This document shows, in pieces, positions 9,090 through 18,286 of a DNA stretch of 64,000 nucleotides. The stretch lies in assembly GCA_963820315.1 (NCBI GenBank), contig CAWFZK010000039.1:19127-83126 (forward strand). The letters run 5' to 3'. Each line of letters starts with the position of its first letter. The first letter of the stretch is position 1. Under the pieces are notes generated by a model. The model was not told where the DNA came from and made no database searches. It saw nothing but the letters and a program-made list of their open reading frames with translations. The stretch is from JACVRW01 sp963820315. Its GTDB lineage: Bacteria > Actinomycetota > Thermoleophilia > Solirubrobacterales > Thermoleophilaceae. A program made the position numbers and the translations under genes.

Positions 9090-9232
9090 GAGGCTGCCTG
9101 GGAAGGGACCGGGGTGTTTCCTGCTCGTCGTGGGGAGACGCGGCCGGGAGATCCCTTTGCTCTCCCAACCCTCCCAAAACCACCTGGGTGGTACGTTCAC
9201 GGCGGGCTCGCAGGCGGATAAAGGAGAGACTC

Positions 9233-9646
9233 GTGGCGGAGCAGAGCGTCCAGGTAGTCGAGGGCACCTATGCGGCCTTTGCGCGCGGTGATGTCCCCGG
9301 CGTGCTCGGGGCGATGGCCGACGACATGGAGTGGCACGAGGCAGAGGGCATGCCCTACGGCGGCATTCACCGGGGCGGCGACGCCGTGGCGCGAAACGTC
9401 TTCGGCCCGATCACAACGGACATCTCCGACTTCGCGGTCACGCCGATTGAGCTGATCCCCTCTGGCGATACGGTGGCGGTGGTCGCGCGCTACACCGGTA
9501 CCGGGAAGAGCACCGGCAAGGAGCTGGATCTCGAGGTCGTACACGTCTGGGATGTGCGCGACGGCAAGATCGTCCGTTTCCGGCAGTTCGCCGACACCGC
9601 GAAGTTCTTGGAGGTCGTGCCGTCCGAGGTGGCCACGATCGCATAG
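9233..9646 (+). CDS. SnoaL/NTF2-like protein
   Basis: A 137-residue protein of the SnoaL-like NTF2 fold. The start GTG at 9233 has AAGGAG 6 bases upstream, whereas the open frame extends much further without coding character. Family features are the opening helix QVVEGTYAAFARGDVPGVLG, then MADDMEWHEAEG, and the closing HVWDVRDGKIVRFRQFADT. Such proteins are small ligand-binding or enzyme folds (ketosteroid-isomerase-like); the substrate is unknown. Confidence 0.8.
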   Translation: MAEQSVQVVEGTYAAFARGDVPGVLGAMADDMEWHEAEGMPYGGIHRGGDAVARNVFGPITTDISDFAVTPIELIPSGDTVAVVARYTGTGKSTGKELDLEVVHVWDVRDGKIVRFRQFADTAKFLEVVPSEVATIA

Positions 9647-9697
9647 GGCACGGGACGGCGTAGGAGTACGCCGCCGCGCGTTGAAGGAGATCTCGCT

Positions 9698-10558
9698 ATG
9701 AACCGGATTCAGCGCGGTTGGCAGCTCACGAAGGAGAGCTGGGCGGTCGTCCGCCGCGACCGCTCGCTGCTCGTGTTCCCCGTGGTGGCGGCGATCTCAG
9801 CGCTGCTGGCTGCGGCGATCTTCGTGGGCGGCGGTATCGCCCTGCAGGACTCGACCGGCAGTGAGCCGCTCCTGATCGTCGTGCTCGTCGTGGGCGCGTA
9901 TGTGCTGGTCGCGGTTTCGATCTTCTTCAACGTCGCGCTCAGCGCCTGCGCCGCGCGCGCGCTCGAGGGTCACGACACGACGCCCGCCGAGGGCTTCGCG
10001 GCCGCGCGCAGCCGCTTCGGCGTGATCCTGAGCTGGGCCGGTGTCCAGCTCGTCGTCGGCGCCCTGATCACCATCGTGCAGGCGCTCCTGCGTGAGGGCG
10101 GAGGCGCGATCATCGGCGCGATCATCGGCGGCCTGGCCAACCTCGCCTGGAACATCGCGACCTTCTTCGTGATCCCGGCGATCGCGCTCGAGGGTCTCGG
10201 CCCCAAGGACGCCGTCAAGCGCTCGATCGCCGTCATGCGCGAGCGCTGGGGCGAGGGCGTGACCGGCTCGTTCGCGATCGGCGGCCTGATCTTCCTGCTC
10301 GCGTTCCTGCCGGGCGTCGCGCTGGTGGCGCTCGGCATCGCGATCAGCTCGTCGTCGGGCGTCCTCGCCGGCGTCCTGATCGCGCTCGGCGTCGCCATCT
10401 TCGTCGTCGGAGCCGTCCTGCAGGCCGCGCTGATGGCGATCTTCAAGGTCGCCCTCTTTCGCTTCGCCACCGAGGACAAGGTGCTCGGCAGCTACGAGCG
10501 CGCGCAGCTCGAGGCCGCCTTCGTGCCGCGCAAGGGCCGCCGCGCCGGGACGATCTAG
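9698..10558 (+). CDS. DUF6159-type multi-pass membrane protein
   Basis: A 286-residue integral membrane protein with about six hydrophobic segments (for example LVFPVVAAISALLAAAIF, LIVVLVVGAYVLVAV, FLLAFLPGVALVALGIAI and VLIALGVAIFVVGAVLQA). The opening RIQRGWQLTKESWAVVRRD is typical of the DUF6159 family of actinobacterial membrane proteins with no known function. A good AAGGAG ribosome site precedes the ATG. Its stop overlaps the stop of the convergent sigma factor gene by 4 bp. Confidence 0.75.
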   Translation: MNRIQRGWQLTKESWAVVRRDRSLLVFPVVAAISALLAAAIFVGGGIALQDSTGSEPLLIVVLVVGAYVLVAVSIFFNVALSACAARALEGHDTTPAEGFAAARSRFGVILSWAGVQLVVGALITIVQALLREGGGAIIGAIIGGLANLAWNIATFFVIPAIALEGLGPKDAVKRSIAVMRERWGEGVTGSFAIGGLIFLLAFLPGVALVALGIAISSSSGVLAGVLIALGVAIFVVGAVLQAALMAIFKVALFRFATEDKVLGSYERAQLEAAFVPRKGRRAGTI

Positions 10559-11208
10559 GACACGGCGCCCGCGCGCTCGACCGCGCGCAGGTAGCCCTGC
10601 AGGAGCGAGCGCTCGTCGTCGCTCAGCTCGGGGCCCCAGGCCCATTCGAGCCGGCGCTCGGGCAGCTTCTCGCCCAGGTTCTGGCGCGCCCGCTGCAGCG
10701 CGCTGTTGACCGACGCGACGCTCGACTCGAGCACGAGCGCGGCGTCCTTCGAGGACCAGCCGAGCACGGCGCGCAGCACGAGCGCCGCGCGCTGGCGCGG
10801 GGGCAGGTGCTGGACGGCGGCCGAGAAGGCCAGCTCGACCGTCTCGCGGTTGACGAGCGTGCTCAGCGGCTCCGCCTCGGTCCCGCGAATGCGCTCGAGC
10901 AGCGACTCGACGTCGAGGTCGTCGGCGATCGGCGGCCGGCGCCGGCGGCGCTTGAGCGCGTCGAAGCAGACGTTGGTGGCGATCCGGTAGAGCCATGCCG
11001 AGTAGGAGCGGCCACGGAAGCTCGCGCGGCTCTGCCAGGCGCGCAGGAAGGTCTCCTGGACGGCGTCCTCGGAGTCCTCGACCGAGCCCATCAGGCGCTG
11101 GCAGTGAGCCTGCAGCCCGCGCCGGTAGTGACCCGTGAGCTTCGCGAAGGCGCGCTCGTCGCCGCTGCTCACGGCCGAGACGAGCGTGTCGAGCGCTGCC
11201 GGGGACAT
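10555..11208 (-). CDS. ECF-type RNA polymerase sigma factor
   Basis: A 217-residue sigma-70 family factor lacking regions 1 and 3. Region 2 is seen as AVQETFLRAWQSRASFRG plus SAWLYRIATNVCFDALKR; region 4 as LPPRQRAALVLRAVLGWSSK with the recognition helix SVASVNSALQRARQNL. It directs RNA polymerase to a specific promoter set. No anti-sigma factor gene adjoins it, and the C-terminus extends only about 40 residues past region 4, so no large sensory domain is fused. Confidence 0.88.
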   Translation of the reverse strand: MSPAALDTLVSAVSSGDERAFAKLTGHYRRGLQAHCQRLMGSVEDSEDAVQETFLRAWQSRASFRGRSYSAWLYRIATNVCFDALKRRRRRPPIADDLDVESLLERIRGTEAEPLSTLVNRETVELAFSAAVQHLPPRQRAALVLRAVLGWSSKDAALVLESSVASVNSALQRARQNLGEKLPERRLEWAWGPELSDDERSLLQGYLRAVERAGAVS

Positions 11209-11287
11209 CGTGCGCCGAACCTAGGGCCAGGCAGCGGCGCTGACCTCGGGGAGCTTCCCGATACTGCTCCCTGAGATTTGCCCTCGT

Positions 11288-12577
11288 CTAGGCGTGCGGG
11301 AGCCGCTCTGCGATCACCCTGCCGCCGCGCTCGGGCGTGACCACGAGGGCGCTGCGCCGGGCCTGCTCGGGCGCGGGCGCCGCGGGCCGCAGTTTCACCT
11401 GCGAGGCGGCGGCCCGGAGCACCGCGCGCATCTCCATCTCGGCGAACGGCGCGCCCGCGCAGCGGCGCACGCCACCGCCGAACGGGATCCAGGCCGCCGG
11501 GTCCGGAGCCGGCTCCTCGAGCCAGCGCTCGGGCCGGAAGGCGGCGGCCTGCGGCCAGAGGTCGTCGCGCCGCAGCGTCAGCCATAGGCACGCGGTCACG
11601 TGCACCCCCGCGGGAAGGGTCCAGCCGCCGATCCGGGCGGGCTCGAGCAGCCGGCGCGGCGCGATCGTCAGCGCGGGGCGAACGCGCAGCACCTCCTTCA
11701 CGACCGCGGCCAGATACGCCGGGTCGCCGTCGCGCAGGCGCGCCTGGACCCCGGGATGGCGCGCGAGCCGCTCGAACGCCCAGGCGAGCGAGGCGGAGGT
11801 GGTGTCGTGGCCCGCCGCCAACAGCGCGACGAGCTGATCGCGCAGATGGCGGTCGCTCGGCGGGTTGCCGAGCTCGTCGCGCTGAGCGAGCAGCAGCGCC
11901 AGCATCGACTCGCCCGCGGGCTCTGCGCGCCGGCGCGCGACGAGGTCGAGCAGCAGCTCGTCGAAGCGCTCGACCGCGATCCGGAAGCGCCCCCACGGGC
12001 TGCGCGGGCCGAGGTCGCGCTGGACCAGCGACATCGCGAGCATGCGCGGCAGCGAGCGAACGCTGTCGAGCGTGCCGTGGACGGCCTGCCGCAGACGCGC
12101 GAGCTCCTCCTCCCCGCGCGCCCCGAACACGATCCGCAGGATCATCTCGAGGGTCAGGTCGCGCATGCGCTCGAGCGCCGTGACCGGGCCCGCCCAGCCG
12201 GCCAGCTCGCGCTCGGCGAGCTCGGCCACCATCGGCTCGAACGCGCGCATGCGCTCGCCGTGGAAGGGCGTCTGGATGAGCCGCCGCTCGCGCAGGTGCT
12301 CGTCGCCGTCGAGCACGAGGATCGAGTGCTCGCCGGCGAAGGGGCGCATGAACTCCCAGCTCTGACCGGCCGGCGCGATGGCAGGGTCGAGCCGGAAGAT
12401 CTCGCGCACCGAGTCGGGTTGCGAGAAGAGCACCATCGGCTCGTCGGTCCAGTAGGTGCGCAGCGTCACCGGGTCCCCGAAGCGCTCGTGCACGCGGCCC
12501 AGGAAGGCCGCCGGCCGCACCGTCCAGCCCAGCGTCTGCCAGGCTGCCGGGGCGCGCGGACCGGGCGGGAGAGCCAT
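11288..12577 (-). CDS. Cytochrome P450
   Basis: A 429-residue soluble P450. The oxygen-activating I-helix motif reads AAGHDTTSASLAWAFERL, the ExxR motif is in VVKEVLRVRPALT, and the haem-thiolate loop is FGGGVRRCAGAPFAEME. The N-terminus lacks a membrane anchor, as is usual for bacterial P450s. No ferredoxin or reductase gene is adjacent, although a ferredoxin-reductase-like gene occurs about 27 kb away in this window. The substrate is not predictable. It is transcribed divergently from the DUF899 gene. Confidence 0.92.
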   Translation of the reverse strand: MALPPGPRAPAAWQTLGWTVRPAAFLGRVHERFGDPVTLRTYWTDEPMVLFSQPDSVREIFRLDPAIAPAGQSWEFMRPFAGEHSILVLDGDEHLRERRLIQTPFHGERMRAFEPMVAELAERELAGWAGPVTALERMRDLTLEMILRIVFGARGEEELARLRQAVHGTLDSVRSLPRMLAMSLVQRDLGPRSPWGRFRIAVERFDELLLDLVARRRAEPAGESMLALLLAQRDELGNPPSDRHLRDQLVALLAAGHDTTSASLAWAFERLARHPGVQARLRDGDPAYLAAVVKEVLRVRPALTIAPRRLLEPARIGGWTLPAGVHVTACLWLTLRRDDLWPQAAAFRPERWLEEPAPDPAAWIPFGGGVRRCAGAPFAEMEMRAVLRAAASQVKLRPAAPAPEQARRSALVVTPERGGRVIAERLPHA

Positions 12578-12656
12578 GGCGCGAGCCTACGCGCCGCGTC
12601 GATGAATATCGGCGTCCGATCCGGTCACACCGGGTAGATCCCGACAGGAGACTGAG

Positions 12657-13403
12657 ATGAGCCTGCCCAGAATCACATCCCGAGAGGACTGGCTCGAGGC
12701 ACGCAAGGAGCTGCTCGAGAAGGAGAAGGCGCTGACGCGCGAGCGCGACGGGCTCAACGTGGCGCGCCGCAACCTGCCGATGGTGAAGGTCGAGAAGGAC
12801 TACCGCTTCGAGGGCCCGGACGGCGAGGTCACGCTGCTCGACATGTTCGAGGGCCGCAGCCAGCTGATCGTCGGCCACTTCATGTTCAACCCGCAATGGG
12901 AGGACGGCTGCCCGAGCTGCTCCGCCGGAGCGGCCGAGCTCAGTGACGGCCTGCTCGAGCACCTGAACGTCCGCGACACCTCGTTCGCCTATGTCTCGCG
13001 CGCGCCGATCGAGAAGATCCAGCGCTATCAGGAGAAGCGCGGCTGGGACTTCCGCTGGTACTCGTCCTACGGCAGCGATTTCAACTACGACTTCAAGGTG
13101 ACGGTCGACGACACGGTGGCGCCCGCGGAGTACAACTACAAGACGAAGGCGGAGCACGAGGCCGCCGGCACGGGCTACTACTTCGATGCCGAGCAGCCGA
13201 TCGAGCAGCCCGGATTGAGCTGCTTCCTGCGCGTGGGCGACGAGGTCTTCCACACCTACTCGACCTTCGGCCGCGGCGCCGAGAGCCTCGGCGGCTCCTA
13301 CTACTGGCTCGACCTCACAGCGCTCGGTCGCCAGGAGGAGTGGGAGGAGCCGAGCGGCCGTGCGGACAGCGCCCGGTCGGCGACACCGGACTTCGCGAGC
13401 TGA
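12657..13403 (+). CDS. DUF899 thioredoxin-fold protein
   Basis: A 248-residue protein of the DUF899 family. Features are the helical opening SREDWLEARKELLEKEKALT, ARRNLPMVKVEKDYRFEGP, LIVGHFMFNPQWEDGCPSCS with a CxxC (about residues 84-87), and WYSSYGSDFNYDF. The fold is thioredoxin-like, but no activity is established. The stop overlaps the start of the first ku gene by one base (TGATG), so it is probably translated with it. That suggests a possible, untested link with DNA repair. Confidence 0.82.
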   Translation: MSLPRITSREDWLEARKELLEKEKALTRERDGLNVARRNLPMVKVEKDYRFEGPDGEVTLLDMFEGRSQLIVGHFMFNPQWEDGCPSCSAGAAELSDGLLEHLNVRDTSFAYVSRAPIEKIQRYQEKRGWDFRWYSSYGSDFNYDFKVTVDDTVAPAEYNYKTKAEHEAAGTGYYFDAEQPIEQPGLSCFLRVGDEVFHTYSTFGRGAESLGGSYYWLDLTALGRQEEWEEPSGRADSARSATPDFAS

Positions 13404-14170
13404 TGGCACCGCGCTCGATCTGGAACGGGACGATCACCTTCGGCCTCGTGAACGTGCCGATCAAGCTCTACACCGCGACCGAGTCGAAGACGGTCAGCTT
13501 CAGCCAGGTGCACGTGAGCGACGGCGCGAAGATCGAGCACCGCCGCTTCTGCCCCAAGGAGGACAAGCAGGTCGACTACGACGACACCGTCAAGGGCTAC
13601 GAGGTCTCGGCGGACAGCTACGTCGTGCTCTCGAAGGACGAGGTCAAGGCGGCTGCGGGTGACCGCGGCAAGGTGGTGCACCTCGAGGAGTTCGTGGACG
13701 CCGCCGACATCGACCCGGTCTTCTACGAGAAGACCTACTACGCCGGCTCGCGCGACGCCGAGGACGCCTACCGGCTGCTGCACGAGGCGCTGCGCAAGTC
13801 GGGCCGCGCCGGCATCGGGCGCTTCACCTTCCACGACCGGGAGTACCTCGTGGCGGTGCGGGCGCTCGACGACGTGATCGCACTGCACACCCTGCGCTTC
13901 CACGACGAGGTCGTCGACCCGGACGACCTCGAGCTCGACCTCGGACGCTCGGGGCCGCGCCCGAAGGAGGTCGAGATGGCGACGCAGCTCGTCGACTCGC
14001 TCGAGCAGGACTTCGAGCCGGAGGCCTGGGAGGACAGTTACCGCGAGGCGGTCCTCGACCTGATCAAGCGCAAGGGGCGCGGCGAGGAGATCGATCTGGT
14101 CGCGGAGGAGGAGCCCGAGCAGGGCGACGATCTCGCGGCCGCCCTCGAGGCGAGCCTGGGGAGCCGCTGA
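13403..14170 (+). CDS. ku: Non-homologous end-joining protein Ku, first copy
   Basis: A 255-residue bacterial Ku, the ring-forming homodimer that binds DNA ends and recruits the repair ligase LigD. The N-terminus IWNGTITFGLVNVPIKLYTA is diagnostic, followed by the HRRFCPKEDKQVDYDD strand and the AIGRFTFHDREYLVAVRAL-like core (here GIGRFTFHDREYLVAVRAL). The C-terminus is a short acidic tail. The start is set by the TGATG overlap with the DUF899 gene. A second, divergent ku follows after 2 bp; no ligD is in the window. Confidence 0.93.
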   Translation: MAPRSIWNGTITFGLVNVPIKLYTATESKTVSFSQVHVSDGAKIEHRRFCPKEDKQVDYDDTVKGYEVSADSYVVLSKDEVKAAAGDRGKVVHLEEFVDAADIDPVFYEKTYYAGSRDAEDAYRLLHEALRKSGRAGIGRFTFHDREYLVAVRALDDVIALHTLRFHDEVVDPDDLELDLGRSGPRPKEVEMATQLVDSLEQDFEPEAWEDSYREAVLDLIKRKGRGEEIDLVAEEEPEQGDDLAAALEASLGSR

Positions 14171-14172
14171 CG

Positions 14173-15102
14173 ATGCCGCGCACACTCTGGAGCGGCTCGC
14201 TCAGCTTCGGGCTCGTCAACGTGCCCGTTCAGCTCGTGAGCGCGGCGCGCGACCTCGACTACCACTTCCACGAGCTGCACGCCAAGGACAAGGTCCGCAT
14301 CGAGCAGCGCCGCTTCTGCTCGAAGGAGGACAGAGAGGTCATCTGGGAGGAGGTCGCGAGCTCGTACGACCTCGACGGCAAGCAGGTGATCGTGACCGAC
14401 TCGGAGCTCGCCTCGGTGGAGCCGCGCAAGACGCGCACCATCGACATCGAGGCGTTCGTCGAGCTTGCCGAGGTCGACCCGATCTACTTCAACCACCCCT
14501 ACCTCCTGGTGCCGGCCGGCGACAGCGAGGGGACGCAGCGCGCCTATCGCCTGCTGGTCGACGTCATGGCGGGCAGCGAGCGTGCCGCGCTCGGCCGCTT
14601 CGTGATGCGCACGAAGGAGTACCTGGCGGCGGTGCGCGCCCGCGAGGGCGCGCTGCTGCTGACGACGATGCGCTTCCACGACGAGGTGCGGCCCACCAAG
14701 CCGATCCCGACCGGCGGCAAGAAGCCGGTGAAGAAGCAGCTCGACGAGGCCGTGGCGCTGATCGAGGCGCTCGGGACCGAGTGGGACCCCGCCAACTACA
14801 CGGACTGCTACCGCGAGCGGCTCGAGCGCGTGATCGAGAGCAAGCGCAAGCGGCGCAAGATCGAGGTCCCGACGCCCGAGCCGGAGCCCCAGCCCGTACC
14901 GGACCTGATGGACGCGCTTCAGCGCGCGGTCGAGAACGTGCGCGCGGGGCGCGACGTCCGGACCCAGCCGGAGAGCGAGGACGGCGACGGCGAGCTCGCC
15001 GAGCTGACCCGCAACGAGCTGCTGGAGCGCGCCAAGAAGGAGGACATCCCGGGGCGCTCCAAGATGTCCAAGAAGGAGCTGGTGGAGGCGCTCGGCGAGT
15101 AG
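14173..15102 (+). CDS. ku: Non-homologous end-joining protein Ku, second copy with SAP-like tail
   Basis: A 309-residue Ku paralogue starting 2 bp after the first (SGSLSFGLVNVPVQLVSAA, EQRRFCSKEDREV, LGRFVMRTKEYLAAVRARE). It is longer than its neighbour because of a lysine-rich linker (KRKRRKIEVPTPEPEPQP) and a C-terminal helix-turn-helix segment LTRNELLERAKKEDIPGRSK plus KKELVEALGE, which resembles a SAP/Rho-N DNA-binding motif. Two different Ku proteins could form a heterodimer or act at different times; that is inference. Confidence 0.92.
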   Translation: MPRTLWSGSLSFGLVNVPVQLVSAARDLDYHFHELHAKDKVRIEQRRFCSKEDREVIWEEVASSYDLDGKQVIVTDSELASVEPRKTRTIDIEAFVELAEVDPIYFNHPYLLVPAGDSEGTQRAYRLLVDVMAGSERAALGRFVMRTKEYLAAVRAREGALLLTTMRFHDEVRPTKPIPTGGKKPVKKQLDEAVALIEALGTEWDPANYTDCYRERLERVIESKRKRRKIEVPTPEPEPQPVPDLMDALQRAVENVRAGRDVRTQPESEDGDGELAELTRNELLERAKKEDIPGRSKMSKKELVEALGE

Positions 15103-15117
15103 CCCCCGCCGAGCGCC
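15087..15117. terminator. Strong hairpin spanning the second ku stop codon
   Basis: A perfect 11-bp inverted repeat (GGCGCTCGGCG at 15087-15097, CGCCGAGCGCC at 15107-15117) with a 9-nt loop that contains the TAG stop. It sits between convergent genes and could end transcription from both sides; it has no T tract. Confidence 0.45.
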
Positions 15118-15130
15118 CCTCCATCAGCTC

Positions 15131-17755
15131 CTAGTTGTCACCCCAGTAGAACCCCTCCGAGACCGCCGGGAAGCTGCGCTCGGGATGCGCCCGGAAGAGC
15201 GGGTCGATCCCGAACAGCGTGATCCGCGCGGTACCGGCTGTGTTGGGTCCGTGGACGATCACGGGCGAGCCACCGGCAGACGGGTCGGGGTTCGGCCAGT
15301 GCCCGGAGGCGAGGAAGTCCGACCCCGGCAGGCGGCCGTCGACCGCGACGTCTTCCGGAACGTCCGTGAACCACACCGGGTCCTCCACGAGGGCGGTGTC
15401 GCGGTCCGGATAGGCGCCGGTGATCGGGCTGCTGTCGCGGCCCTCGTTGTCCCAGAAGACGATGCCGCTCACGTCCTCCTGAAGCACCGGAGTCACGCGG
15501 CCGAACGACTCGAGCAGCGAGTCGACGTCCTCGGTCGCCTTGCCCGCCTGCGAGCGCTTGCCCTGCGACCGGGCGACCAGGCCGGCGAGCTGAGAGCCGC
15601 CGGTCTCCGGTGCGACGAAGTTCGCACCGTTGATCCGCGCCCCGACGTAACCGCCGCCGCCCGCGAAGAACGCGGCGTAGCGGGCACGCACGTTGGCGTT
15701 CGCCGGCGTGTCGGCCGGATAGCCCTGGCTCGTGTTGTAGATCACGTCGTAGTTCACGAGCGGATCGCTCGGCGCCGTGTTGATCGTGTTGTTCGTGTAC
15801 TGATCAGCCGAGAAGCCGAGCCGTGTCTCCAGCGCCCAGTTCTCGAGCGCCGAACACAGGCAGGCGATCCGCGGCACCCGCTCGATCGCCTCGCGATCGG
15901 GCAGGAAGCCGGTGACCGGCTCGAACCAGATACCCGCCTCACGGCCGGCGCTCCGGATGTCAGCCCGGCGGCTCTCCGCGAACAGGATGCTGCCGGCCGG
16001 CATGTCGCCGTCACGCGTCTCGAACGGCTCCGTCGCCAGCCGCGCCGGCACGCCGTCCGCGATCAGCTCGTTGGCCGTGCGCACCGCGGTGCGTGAATCG
16101 ATCTCGAGCGCCAGCCAGTCCGACCTGCCGGCGCGGACGCCGCCATCGACGTCATCGGTCTGGTCGATCGCACGCGTGTTCGGCGTGAAGCTCGCGCTGC
16201 GCCCGATCGTGACCACGTCGGCGCCCCAGAGGAAGCCGTTGCTCCACGCGCCGGGCGGCGCGTACAGCTCGGTCACGCGGTCGGAGATGTCGTCGCCGAC
16301 ATCGAGCATCGTGTTTGCGAGCGCCCGCAGCGACTGGTTCAGCCAGACGACGTAGGAGCCGGCCTGGAAGGTGCGGCCGCTGAAGCGGTAGTCGCGCCGC
16401 AGCTGCCGGACCTCGATGCCGTTGTCGAGCAGGAAGTCGACAAGGCGCTTGGCCTCCGCGTCACTGCGCTGGCCGCTCCCGACCGGGATCACGTGCGCCC
16501 GCGGATAGGGCGTCATGTAGTTGTGGTCCTCGGGCGTGCCCGGGAAGGGCAGCGGGCCGGTCAGCACGGGGCGCGGAGCGTCTTCCTTGCCGCGCCGGTA
16601 GATCTCGTACTGGTCGTAGAGCATCTCGCGGCGGTTCTCGACGAGGAAGTCGACCGACGAGTTGACCACCAGCTCGTGGGCCCGCAGCGCGCCCTGGCGA
16701 CCGACCAGCTGAGGCACCCCGCCGTCGATGCCGCAGTCCGTGCCGGCCGAGTCGTTACAGGTCTCGACGGTCATCGCGTCGAGCCCGTGCAGCTGGCCGT
16801 ACTGCCCCGTGTAGAACGGGCCCCAGTCGTCCCAGCCCTGGGGCAGGGTCTCGCCGTCGGGGATCCAGCCGCCGGGGATGTTGTCGATCGGCCGCGTGAT
16901 GCCGAAGCCCTCGCTGGCGAGGCCGGCCTGGTTCGCGTCCATGCGCGGCTGGTTCCACTTCGTCCAGATGTCGTATTCGATGCCCGGGTTGTGCGGCACC
17001 GTCGTGCCCTCGACGAGCGTCGGCTCGACGTACCCGTGCAGGTCGTAGACGGCGGTCGGGAACCAGTCCTGGATGATCTGCGTCGACGCGATGGTCTCGG
17101 GCTGCGACTGCGTGATGTAGTCGCGGTTGAGGTCGAACCCGTTGCTGTTCGCCCGCGTGCCCACGATGCGGCCGTCCGGGTTCTGGATCACGTTGAAGAT
17201 GAGCACGGCGTGGTCGAGCCAGGCGTCGACCTGCGCGTCCTCGCCGTACGGAGTGGTCGCCACGCGGTCGATCGTGCGCATGACCGCGTCGGTGCCCTCG
17301 TACTCGTTGCCGTGGATGCTGCCCTGGATGAAGATCGGCACCTTCATGTCGCGGCGCTCGATCAGCTCCTTCGCCCGGCGCGGATCGCGCTGGGCAAGGC
17401 CGATGACCTGCCGCAGGCGGGCGTCCCCGTTGCGCTGAGCATTCGTGTCGAGCGCGTTGATCGTGACCTTGTACATGTCATGGCCGCCCGCGGACTGGCC
17501 GATGACCTCGGTCTCCATGCGTCCCTCGCTGCGGCTCTCGATGTCCTCGAGCGTGCAGCCGATCGCGTAGTACGGGATGTGCGGGAAGCTGCCGGGCGGG
17601 TCCGCCGGGTCGGTGCCGTCGGGCAGGTTCTCCGCGGCGTCCGGCATCGGCGTGCCGCACCAGGGAGGTTCGACGGCCGCGTTTGCGCTGCTGGCTCCGA
17701 GGAGCAAGCACACGATTGCCACGACAGAGACCGCCAGCCAGGACCGCAGACGCAT
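15131..17755 (-). CDS. Secreted M14-family zinc carboxypeptidase-like protein
   Basis: An 874-residue exported protein. The ATG at 17755 is preferred (GGGAG upstream; signal peptide RLRSWLAVSVVAIVCLLLGA then SSANA) over an upstream ATG at 17824. Peptidase M14 features follow: a zinc-binding GSIHGNEYEG, the substrate segment NPDGRIVGTRANSNGFDLNR, and DLHGYVEP. A large C-terminal region of about 450 residues contains a Rossmann-like or GATase-like segment (for example NYDVIYNTSQGYP and AAFFAGGGGYVGARI). It probably trims peptides or cell-wall material outside the cell. Confidence 0.83.
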   Translation of the reverse strand: MRLRSWLAVSVVAIVCLLLGASSANAAVEPPWCGTPMPDAAENLPDGTDPADPPGSFPHIPYYAIGCTLEDIESRSEGRMETEVIGQSAGGHDMYKVTINALDTNAQRNGDARLRQVIGLAQRDPRRAKELIERRDMKVPIFIQGSIHGNEYEGTDAVMRTIDRVATTPYGEDAQVDAWLDHAVLIFNVIQNPDGRIVGTRANSNGFDLNRDYITQSQPETIASTQIIQDWFPTAVYDLHGYVEPTLVEGTTVPHNPGIEYDIWTKWNQPRMDANQAGLASEGFGITRPIDNIPGGWIPDGETLPQGWDDWGPFYTGQYGQLHGLDAMTVETCNDSAGTDCGIDGGVPQLVGRQGALRAHELVVNSSVDFLVENRREMLYDQYEIYRRGKEDAPRPVLTGPLPFPGTPEDHNYMTPYPRAHVIPVGSGQRSDAEAKRLVDFLLDNGIEVRQLRRDYRFSGRTFQAGSYVVWLNQSLRALANTMLDVGDDISDRVTELYAPPGAWSNGFLWGADVVTIGRSASFTPNTRAIDQTDDVDGGVRAGRSDWLALEIDSRTAVRTANELIADGVPARLATEPFETRDGDMPAGSILFAESRRADIRSAGREAGIWFEPVTGFLPDREAIERVPRIACLCSALENWALETRLGFSADQYTNNTINTAPSDPLVNYDVIYNTSQGYPADTPANANVRARYAAFFAGGGGYVGARINGANFVAPETGGSQLAGLVARSQGKRSQAGKATEDVDSLLESFGRVTPVLQEDVSGIVFWDNEGRDSSPITGAYPDRDTALVEDPVWFTDVPEDVAVDGRLPGSDFLASGHWPNPDPSAGGSPVIVHGPNTAGTARITLFGIDPLFRAHPERSFPAVSEGFYWGDN

Positions 17756-17827
17756 CGAGACTCCCACGTAGAAGGGCAAATCCGAGCGAGGCCCTACCCG
17801 GGCCCCGGAGAAGAGAAACTCCACGCC

Positions 17828-18286
17828 ATGACCGATCGACCGCCCCTACCGCCGTTCACCGCCGAGACCGCGGCGCAGAAGGTCCAGGCCGCCGAGGACG
17901 CCTGGAATACGCGCGACCCCGAGCGGGTCGCGGGTGCGTACACGGTCGATTCGGTCTGGCGCAACCGCGACCTCTTCGTCAGGGGCCGCGACGAGATCGT
18001 CGCCTTCCTGACCGCCAAGTGGGAGCGCGAGCTCCACTACGCGCTCCGCAAGAGCCTGTGGACCTTCGCCGAGGACCGGATCGCGGTGCGCTTCCAGTAC
18101 GAGTGCCAGGACGCCTCCGGCCAGTGGTGGCGGAGCTATGGCAACGAGCTATGGGAGTTCGACGAGCACGGCCTGATGCGCCGCCGCGAGGCGAGCATCA
18201 ACGACCTGGCGATCGACGAGGCGGAGCGGCGCATCCTCGGGCCGCGCCCGGCCGACGAGCACGGCCAGGAGATCCCGCTCCGCTAG
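17828..18286 (+). CDS. DUF1348 (NTF2-like) protein
   Basis: A 152-residue NTF2-fold protein of the DUF1348 family. Motifs include AAEDAWNTRDPERVAGAYT, SVWRNRDLFVRGRDEI, FLTAKWERELHYALRKSLW and WWRSYGNELWEFDEHGLM, which are highly typical. The function is not established. The stop codon overlaps the stop of the small antisense gene below through a shared CTAG. Confidence 0.85.
   Translation: MTDRPPLPPFTAETAAQKVQAAEDAWNTRDPERVAGAYTVDSVWRNRDLFVRGRDEIVAFLTAKWERELHYALRKSLWTFAEDRIAVRFQYECQDASGQWWRSYGNELWEFDEHGLMRRREASINDLAIDEAERRILGPRPADEHGQEIPLR

Noticed and set aside
11169..13409. A 746-residue antisense ORF.
   Set aside because: It is low-complexity Arg/Ala/Pro sequence spanning P450, DUF899 and the sigma factor; the real genes in these spans have clear motifs. 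Long antisense frames are expected at this GC content.
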